Part shown: positions 56,867 to 64,000 of the stretch, piece by piece
Numbering within the stretch: position 1 is the first letter of the stretch
Layout of the letters: every line of letters starts with the position of its first letter
Assembly (NCBI GenBank): GCA_947311845.1
Contig: CAMZMU010000055.1
Location: 20,764,465 to 20,828,464 of the forward strand
DNA from: Poa pratensis
Lineage: Eukaryota > Streptophyta > Magnoliopsida > Poales > Poaceae
Reading direction: 5' to 3'
DNA: 64,000 nt
Translations under genes and position numbers: made by a program
The notes under the pieces: model-generated
Seen by the model: the letters and a program-made list of their open reading frames with translations, nothing else
The model's database searches: none
Told to the model about the DNA's origin: nothing

Positions 56867-57057
56867 TGTGATTTGTTGTAATGCGTGTCTTACCCGTTAG
56901 GGGCCGCCCTTCATGTTTATATAGCCGGTTAACCTAATCACCGGTAGGGATATACATCGAGGAGGTTACAAAGCAAAGATCTAAACCAAAACCTTATAAT
57001 CTGGTTCGGTGTACAACTTGTACCGCAAGTCTACAAATTCTATCTATTCTGTTAACA
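56867..57057 (-). repeat. Copia LTR, upstream copy (5' LTR in element sense)
   Basis: 191 bp, lying next to the primer-binding site at 56855-56866; followed by the TGGTT duplication. Confidence 0.96.
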
Positions 57058-57755
57058 TGGTTGACTGCGGGGTAACCAGGATAGAACTCGTTGCCAACAA
57101 GCTCAGAACCTTCATATTCAGGGGGCATTTCGTGCCTACCACCATCAACCTCGGTGAAACTCCAGGACTTCTCAATGTTAATATTCAGTGTTTTAAGTTA
57201 ACATTGCAAGATGCTGTCAGCACATTGCCCGATGCGTTCCACATGGTGTGACGACTGTCTCTCTGTTGTACCTGTGTACCACCGACGGTTCCCTCGCCAC
57301 TTGAGAACACCTCCAGATTTTCCCATCTCAGGTATTTACAAGTGCTATTCTGCATTTACCCTGAACATTCCGATGCCGTCCTCTCCATCGCGTATTTTCT
57401 AGAGTCAGCTCCATTGCTTGAGGAATTAGACGTAAAGTTTGTATCAGCTTCCAAGAATGGTGGTGAAGGACCGCTAAGGAGGTTAGCACAGGGTCAGTCC
57501 GAGTACAAGCGTCTGAAGAGCTTGAGAGCTCGTGAATTCACAGGTCAAAAGGATCAACTGGCGCTTATGATACACATTGTAAAAAATGCCCCTGCTCTCG
57601 AAATTTTGACTATTGATCCAATGAGGGAACATGTTCCAGCTACTATTGATCGAATTGCGGAAGCCGAAACAATAAGTCTTTCAGATACCCGTCGTAGAGC
57701 CATAACATTCATCTGTGAGAAACTTTCAGCCAAGACAAAGTTTATTTTTGTATGA

Positions 57756-60223
57756 GATTATTTTATGTGTGGCTACTGGTGCAGGAGACATTACTACCAA
57801 TGAAACATTCATTAATCATTTTGGTGACCAAGCTCAACACAGTAGTAGTAGTGTTCACTTCTCGTGTAGTAAAGCCAAAATGTCCAATGTGCTATTGCTG
57901 TAGAATAGTGCCGCTGTTGGCTGGCTGAGGCATGTGCTTACTGCTACGATCCTAACCGAATCAACACTGAACAAAAACAAAGTTTCCTTCCTTAGTCTCA
58001 CTAATCAGCTCGATCTATCGAATAACCGTTGGAGTATATTTTTTAAAGACATCAAAAGATTTGTCTTTTCGTTGATTAAGAGGGATAAACAAGAGGAATC
58101 AAGTTACAAGGCGCGGAGCGACATCGGATTAACTATTAGAGTATGGGTGTTGCTAATAATCACAGGGGAACTCTTACCCAACTAATTTGGACACACACAA
58201 ACATATCGGCGAGATCAGCTCCGCCTTTAACTTTATGCTTTTTTAATGATTCAACTAAAAGTATTGGACCTTTCTATTAATTCAACACAACTTTCTAGTA
58301 ATAATCACTTGACTTCCGACATTTTTTGAACTTCTTGTGGAAAATCTAGCTACTTCCAACAATTCTTGTGAACTTTAATTTTTTAAGAGGATCTCCCAGC
58401 ATTTTTCTAGAACCGTCGAAGTTTCAAAATCTAGATCTTCACTTTCATAATTGGAAAGAAGCCTTACGAATGGTAAAAGTCTTTAAAAAAATTCAGAAAG
58501 CATTTTCAAAATCAGAATAGAGGGTTTCGAAAATAAATAGATCAAAACCTTGTGTAAACTCCCAAAATATTAGCTTCTCCTAATGAGAAGAAAAATGAAC
58601 TTAGTAGATTGTAATGTATCAGCCTGTCATCAGAGGTACTATGCAGATTTATCGGGCAATAATTCGCCTAGAAATTTCTACACTAGAATGGAGGCCCTCT
58701 ACAGGCTTTGGAGCACACCTTAGTTAATAATAGGAACAAACATATACACATTATCATGTCATCCTATAGTCCAAGAGTTGCTATTACTTGAGTAAACTCC
58801 AGTAAAAAAAATCAAGACCGGAGGGGGGACTCCACCCCGGCTTTGTCATTAAGGTAGAAGTGAGGACTCGAACCCGGGACCTGGCCCTTATGCGCTCATG
58901 CACGGCTACCACTAGTCCACGGAAGAGTTCTCGAGAAAACTCTAGTAGAAATTCCTGATTCTACAACACATACTTTTGAGCTGGATAAGAAAAGATACAA
59001 ATACTTACCAATGCTGGATTCATTGCAGTTATGGTCGACCAATTACTTAAAATCATAGATAAGATAAAATTAACATGCTAAATAACCCGATGGTGTGCAT
59101 AGGTTGCATAAACATAAGTTATGCATGTTGCACATATAAACCTTTTAGAAAAAAGTAATTTCGAATAATCATTGAAAACAATTGGATGAAAAATGCCTTG
59201 GTTCGTTGAAACAATTAAGAACAAAAATAATTGTGTTATTTGACTTGCACATGATTTAATTGTGTAATTACATCACGAGATGGTGTGGAGCTTATCAATC
59301 ATACGGTTAAAAAGTATGATGTGAATTGTTGGATTGTTAAAATAATGGACTCGATGCAGACACATTACATGTAGAGGCAGACATGGGATGATATTGGACA
59401 ATTGCGTCGCTAAAATAATGGATGCTAATAATTAAATGTTAGCGTGATGAGGTGGACAGTTAGATGGTTGGAAGGATGAATGAGATGGAGAATTGGATAG
59501 TCGAAAGGATGGACGATGCAAATAGCTCGCATGTTGAGATAGACTATTATAAATGCATTTTAGTGGGTTCTGCATTATAAGATACTATTAGAAGATAATA
59601 GAATGATATCCCACGAATTGTAGCGAACATTTCTTTATAAAAACTATTATGGTATAAGATGCATGAAATATGAAATTGTCTAGATGAACACCCAAGATTT
59701 ATTGGTGACAATAGTTGAGAGGCTAAGTGTCCAATTAACTTTATCCTCCACGCAAATTAGTTAAAATCGTGGATATGCACAGTTTTGTTAGAGACATAGG
59801 GGAGTGCGTCTCTATTAAAATGTCTATCAAAATATCTCCGCTGCACAGTTTTGTTGTAGTGATGATGAAATTAACAAGCTAAAAAATGTTGAGATGTACG
59901 CGTGAAATTTTGTTTGAAATATTTTGACATTCCAATTTTTTTTCTGGTGACAGGCCAATGTGACTTTCTCTTTGCTTTATAAGATTGTAGACATAGATAC
60001 AGATTACTACAAAACATGAATTGAATGGGCGGGTTGAGTACACATACCGATCATAGCATGTATGTCACTGATGACCGATAGAGTCCTACGTCAGTCTCGT
60101 GACGATAGTGCAACAGCTATCCCGTGACTGGTTCATAATATACTTAGACTTGAGTGCAGATTGACACACGTAGGACAAACGCGGTACTCAAACTCAGGAC
60201 TTCTGCAAAAGCGATTCATCATA
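57756..60223. other. Intergenic, no gene
   Basis: AT-rich, with a SINE-like element (58804-58920) as the only recognisable feature. Confidence 0.5.
58804..58920 (-). mobile_element. tRNA-derived SINE-like element
   Basis: On the minus strand, GTGGTAGCC resembles a degenerate A box, and CCGGGTTCGAGTCC contains a Pol III B box (GGTTCGAGTCC). A 3' part with GGGGTGGAGTCCCCCC ends in a T run (As on the plus strand, 58804-58811). Imperfect direct repeats AAACTC(C/T)AGTA(A/G)AAA lie on both sides (about 58793 and 58937). Its layout resembles the Au SINE group of grasses. Confidence 0.5.
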
Positions 60224-60370
60224 TTAGCCACAGATCACGTAAGTTGAAAAGAAGTAACTTTGCTACTGTGAAGAAGACAAAAGAAAAGAGTGGCCACCAA
60301 AGAAGCAACTTTGCTACTGTGATTGACTACCCATTAGCCGCCGATCACGTAAGTTGAAAAGAAGGTAACT
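60224..60370. repeat. Interleaved direct repeats upstream of the P450
   Basis: TTAGCC(AC/GC)..GATCACGTAAGTTGAAAAGAAG occurs at 60224 and 60334, and AACTTTGCTACTGTGA at 60256 and 60307. They lie 110-260 bases before the ATG and include an ACGT core. Confidence 0.8.
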
Positions 60371-60482
60371 AAAAACACAAACAGCACGTGGCAAAACAAT
60401 CAAGCTAAGCTCATGCGTGCATCGTCAACTACATAAACATGAGCAGAGGCTGCAGTTGCGTTATTGCTATCCAGACAAGACA

Positions 60483-62348
60483 ATGGACGTGTCGTCGCCT
60501 CTTGCATTCTTGCATTCGCCCCTCGTCGTCGTCGTCATCACCCTTTTTGTGCTCATCATCTCCTTCATCCTCTTTTTCACCAAGAAGTCGCGTCCATTCA
60601 GCAGCAATGGCGGCAGAAGGTTGCCTCCGTCACCGGGGTCTTCCGATCCTCGGCCACCTCCCACTCCTTGGATCCCTACCGCATAGGAAGCTCCGGTCTC
60701 TGGCGCAGGCGCACGGTCCGGTCATGCTCTTGCGCCTCGGCGACGTGCCCACCGTGGTGGCCTCCTCGGCCGCCGCAGCGCACGAGGCCATGAAGACGCG
60801 CGACTCAGCCTTTGCCAGCCGTCCCCCGGTGCGCATGGCGGAGCGCATTTTGTACGGCCGGGACATGGCCTTCGCCCCCTCCGGGGAGTACTGGCGCAAG
60901 GCGCGCCGCGTCTGCGTGCTGCACCTCCTCGGCGCTCGCCGCGTCGCCTCATTCCGCCGCGTCCGTGAGCAGGAGGCCGCCGCGCTGCTGGACCGTGTCC
61001 GACGTGTCTCGGCTGGCTCACAGGCTTATGATGGCGTCGCGGTGAACCTGACGCACGAGCTCATCTCCTACGCCAACGCCATTATCTCGCGGGCGGCGTT
61101 CGGCGACAACGGCGGATACGGAATCGGCGGCGACGGACTGATGGATGTGTTCTCGGACTTCGAGGAGCTACTGGGGACGGTCACGGTGGGGGAGTTCGTG
61201 CCGTGGCTGGCGTGGGTGGACACGCTGATGGGGCGAGACGCCAAGACGGCGCGGACGTGCAAGGTACTGGACGAGTTGCTGGAGCGGGTCATCGCGGACC
61301 ACCGCCAGAGGCGTCTCGGCGGAGGACGGATCGTCGGCGACGGCGATGACGATCACCGCGACTTTGTGGAAGTGCTGTTGGACGTGAGCGAGGCGGGAGA
61401 GGACGCCGGAGGTATCGAGTTCGACACCATCGACATCAAGGCCATTGTCCTGGTACGTAACGTTGACCCTTTCCTGTTTTGCTTGGATTCCAATCTTTCA
61501 CGTACGGTCAATGAAACCAGATGCTGATCAATAAAGTGGAATTATTGGTCAAAACAAAAGAGAGGTAGGTTTAGTGACTATGCTCCACATGTTCTGCGTA
61601 TAAAAGATCCAGTAGATACTTCACTACAGACCAAACTATTCTAGTGAACTGTTACTGTATACTGTAACATTTTTCCAGAACACTGTAACCTCATGTCTTT
61701 ATATGTGTGCATATAATGGGACAGGACATGTTCGCTGCTGCGACCAACACGACCTACACGACTATGATATGGGCCATGGCGGAGCTCATCAACCACCCAT
61801 CCAAAATGCGCAAACTCCAGGACGAGATCCGAGCGACTGTCATCGGCAGTGGCGTCAGCCACGTCAACGAGGACCACGTCGACAAGCTGCCCTACCTCAA
61901 GGCGGTGATCAAGGAGACGCTCCGGCTGCACGCGCCCCTGCCGCTCCTCCTGCCCCGGGAGACGCTCGAGGACACGGAGCTGCTCGGCTACCGCATCCCG
62001 GCGAGGACGCGCGTGGTGATCAACGCGTGGGCAATCGGCCGCGACGCGGGGATGTGGGAGCGCGCCGAGGAGTTCGTGCCAGAGCGGTTTGTGGATGGCC
62101 CGACGGAGTACGGGGTGCGGCATGACGACTTCAGGTCGGTGCCGTTCGGCGCCGGGAGGAGGGGGTGCCCCGGTGTCGGGTTCGCCTCGCCGTCGATCGA
62201 GCTGGCGCTCACGAGTCTGCTGTACCATTTCGACTGGGAGCTGCCGGCGGAGGCCGGGACGTCGAAGCTGGACATGAGCGAGCTGTATGGGTTGTCTGTG
62301 CGTCTCAAGGCCACCCTTTGTCTCGTTGCTAAGCCGTGGTCTCCTTGA
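60483..62348 (+). CDS. Cytochrome P450 (CYP71-clan, A-type), two exons, one-base insertion in exon 1
   Basis: P450s are ER-anchored haem monooxygenases; A-type members make specialised metabolites or detoxify compounds. Exons 60483-61452 and 61725-62348 are joined by a GT-AG intron at the conserved place after the I-helix start (DIKAIVL/DMFAAA). Features: an N-terminal anchor (residues about 8-34, Val/Leu/Phe-rich), the Pro-rich hinge LPPSPG, C-helix YWRKARR, ExxR in KETLRLH, PERF (FVPERF) and the haem site PFGAGRRGCPG with its Cys. Oddities: the hinge frame (from 60483) and the catalytic frame join only if one G of the GGGG run at about 60637-60640 is removed, and the I-helix AGTDTT motif reads AATNTT, so the acidic residue is Asn. 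The alternative ATG at 60439 gives no membrane anchor and is rejected. Possibly a recent pseudogene or a sequence error. Confidence 0.9.
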
Positions 62349-62828
62349 TAGCCATCGTGGTTGTCGTGAACTTGGAAAGTTGGGATTGCTTGAAGACGAT
62401 TGTTGCCTTCGATAGCTCTACTTCAGGACTTCATGGTGTTTAGACTATAGTCTAGCTCTACTTTCAGGTGTATAGGCCACTCACGCTTTTTAATATACCG
62501 AAAATGTAATTCTAGCGGCGCCGGGGTCTACCGGTGTGCGCCCAACCAATAAAAAGAAGCCACGATTGGCAGTATGTTTATACGTGGGTCCACTTTTGAC
62601 TGTATTAGATTCTCTCCATCTATTTACCGCATCTTGTATTTCTCACCTGACCAACCCACGTGATTGCAATAACTGATGTCATCCCGCTTCCTCTGCCGCA
62701 TTCCTTCGCGACGACGCCTCTGCCGCCAGGCAGCAAGTGCCTCCGTTTATTTATTGCCAACACATATTTTTAATTAACTTGTTTAAAAACTGTGGTTTAT
62801 TTTTAAATGTCGAAACATGTTTTTATGT
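62349..62828. other. 3' flank of the P450
   Basis: Includes the probable 3' UTR. No gene. Confidence 0.5.
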
Positions 62829-63531
62829 GTGAGCTATTTTCAATGAAACGATCAATACATGTTTCAAGTATGGGTTCAGTAACATTTTGGTATTATAAGA
62901 CATGAGTACATTACTGGAATCTGGTCATACAAAAACTCAATCCAATTGCATTTTAGAAATACTGACATATAATGTTGAATTTTGATTCAAAAATAGGTAT
63001 TATATCAACAAATTATGACATAATGTTTATACATTTTTGTGCCGACCCATATTTGGTTATTGTACCAAATTAGTACTGATCAAATATGACACTTTTTTTA
63101 GTATTTGAGAAATGTATGGTATATCTAAAATATAGGGAAAATATGATATGATTACGTTTCAGAGTGTCTAAAAAATTGGCGTATTATCTTGTAAATATTT
63201 TTTGTGAGCTAATTCCAGTAAATGTATCAATAGGTATTTCAGGTATGGATTCAGTAACATTTTCATATCAAAGAGATATGACATATATTTCATACATTGC
63301 TAAAACTGGGGTCATGCTAATACAATCCAATTATGTTTCGGAGATCAATTTTTTCTATCAAAGAAATCATTATTATATCAACAAATTATAGCATATACCA
63401 TCGAAATTTCATATATATATTTCACGACCCGTATTTGGTCATGGTACCAAATTGGTACCAATCATATATGAAGCATATTCTATTAGTATTTGAGAAGTGT
63501 ACCATATATCTCATATACAGGGACAATCTGC
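62829..63531. repeat. Diverged tandem duplication, offset about 375 bp
   Basis: GTGAGCTA, GTATCAATA-like, TTCAGTAACATTTT, TTATATCAACAAATTAT(G/A), GACCC(A/G)TATTTGGT, GTACCAAATT(A/G)GTAC and AGTATTTGAGAA occur in the same order at 62829-63146 and 63204-63531. The copies differ by many substitutions and indels, so the duplication is old. AT-rich, no coding potential. Confidence 0.82.
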
Positions 63532-64000
63532 TCCGATTATGATAGAAATGTATCCTTTTTTATGCAGAAACAAGTTTCATAGCTTGTTCACAAATTTCTT
63601 TAAGATTTCAAACTAATTTCACAATCATTTCATTGTAGCACAAATGTCTCACATTTTTAGAGTAAAATTTGTTTCATATCTTAGAGCAAACGAAAAAAGT
63701 AGCGTTCACATGGATTAACCACCACCAGAATCATTATTCAGTCCAGAGATTGTTTCTTGTTGGATTTTGACATTGATTTCTCAACCTGGGCATTAGAAAA
63801 AAGTATCTGGAAAACTGAACTAAAATGGGGAATTAATGCAGTAGAATTGACATGGAATAGCCGATTAAAATTCAGATCGAACCAAAAATAGCCACCACCA
63901 AAATCATACTCCAAATCAGCATCCTCATCGGATTGAAACAAATCAATCTCACATCAAGAAAATGAATCCCAAACCTGCAAATGAAGATGGTGACGGCTGC
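63532..64000. other. Right flank, no recognised gene
   Basis: AT-rich; a minus-strand frame of 67 codons near 63738-63941 has no recognisable family. It could be the edge of a gene beyond the window. Confidence 0.4.

Larger units (their letters stand above)
50822..57057 (-). mobile_element. Ty1/copia element, young, with nested solo LTR
   Basis: LTRs at 50822-51030 (209 bp) and 56867-57057 (191 bp) start TG and end CA on the plus strand. They differ by an extra 18-bp direct repeat (CCACAAGTCTACTTGTA-like) in the left copy, one indel and about two substitutions. The TSD TGGTT is perfect. On the minus strand the primer site TGGTATCAGAGC (56866-56855), complementary to initiator tRNA-Met, abuts the LTR, and the polypurine tract TTGAGGGGGAG lies at about 51031-51041. 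Coding order gag, protease, integrase, RT, RNase H is Copia type. Without the nested LTR it is about 4.9 kb. Confidence 0.96.
49974..57755 (+). pseudogene. F-box/LRR protein gene, split by a Copia element
   Basis: F-box proteins recruit substrates to SCF ubiquitin ligases. The first part (49974-50821) has a basic leader, an F-box (residues about 45-85: FEKLPPELLPTILSKLDVKQ, SLLSSAWRNAWKLSP) and leucine-rich repeats (LQHLHLSSVSL, FPNLKNLGLHF, NLERLDLNMVYLG). After the element, LRR and FBD-like sequence resumes at 57058 (TRIELVANKLRTFIF, LLEELDVKFVSA, ILTIDPM) and stops at 57755. Three lesions are visible: the 6.2-kb insertion with TSD TGGTT (50817-50821 and 57058-57062); a reading-frame change across the insertion site even when one TSD copy is removed; and an in-frame TGA at 57249-57251, which could be a CGA-to-TGA change. 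The gene is dead in this form. Confidence 0.85.

Noticed and set aside
60439..60640. Alternative P450 start giving a continuous frame
   Set aside because: It yields a Ser-rich leader in place of a membrane anchor; the 60483 start gives the proper anchor and Pro hinge, so a one-base insertion is the better explanation.

Overview
The window looks like a piece of a large grass nuclear genome, most likely a Pooideae (Triticeae-type) cereal. Reasons: genes with GT-AG introns, very GC-rich 5' exons in some genes, many Stowaway/Tourist MITEs with 'CTCCCTCCGT'-type ends, BARE/Angela-like Copia LTRs, an Athila/Tat-like Ty3 element with a TGGCGCC primer site, Helitron termini, and genes spaced 5-15 kb apart. 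This assignment is inference; no species can be named from the sequence alone.

Layout. 1-5 kb: a solo LTR (308-2903, perfect 5-bp TSD) and a MITE inside a small tandem duplication. 6.3-7.0 kb: an intact thaumatin-like protein. 7.8-9.7 kb: GC-rich repetitive DNA. 12.4-22.6 kb: a Copia-type LTR interrupted by a decayed Ty3/gypsy element that carries an extra ORF after integrase. 25.9-30.2 kb: a six-exon ubiquitin-conjugating enzyme (UBE2G/UBC7 type) whose introns hold a MITE and a LINE tail. 31.5 kb: a tRNA-Arg(CCG). 35.6-37.0 kb: a truncated BARE-like LTR. 38.6 kb: histone H2B, followed by repeated copies of its own 3' end. 41.2-42.6 kb (-): a PPR protein. 43.4-45.6 kb (-): a six-exon bL17 ribosomal protein. 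45.9-47.3 kb: nested MITEs and a 101-bp tandem repeat. 47.4-49.3 kb (-): a 1.86-kb Helitron carrying an orphan coding segment and a GC-rich segment. 50.0-57.8 kb: an F-box/LRR gene split by a young Ty1/copia element that itself contains a solo LTR. 60.5-62.3 kb: a two-exon cytochrome P450.

The genes are not an operon or pathway. They are unrelated housekeeping genes (E2 enzyme, H2B, bL17, tRNA), defence or metabolic genes (thaumatin-like, P450) and members of large families (PPR, F-box), with transposons between and within them. Three otherwise well-preserved genes (E2, PPR, P450) and the young Copia pol each carry one-base length changes inside short homopolymer runs. This may be real decay or uncorrected long-read consensus error, and it decides whether those genes are functional. 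No wholly new biological system is demonstrated. The best candidates for undescribed biology are the extra Ty3 ORF with its own promoter-like leader, the Helitron's orphan ORF, and the palindromic repeats in two related solo LTRs.
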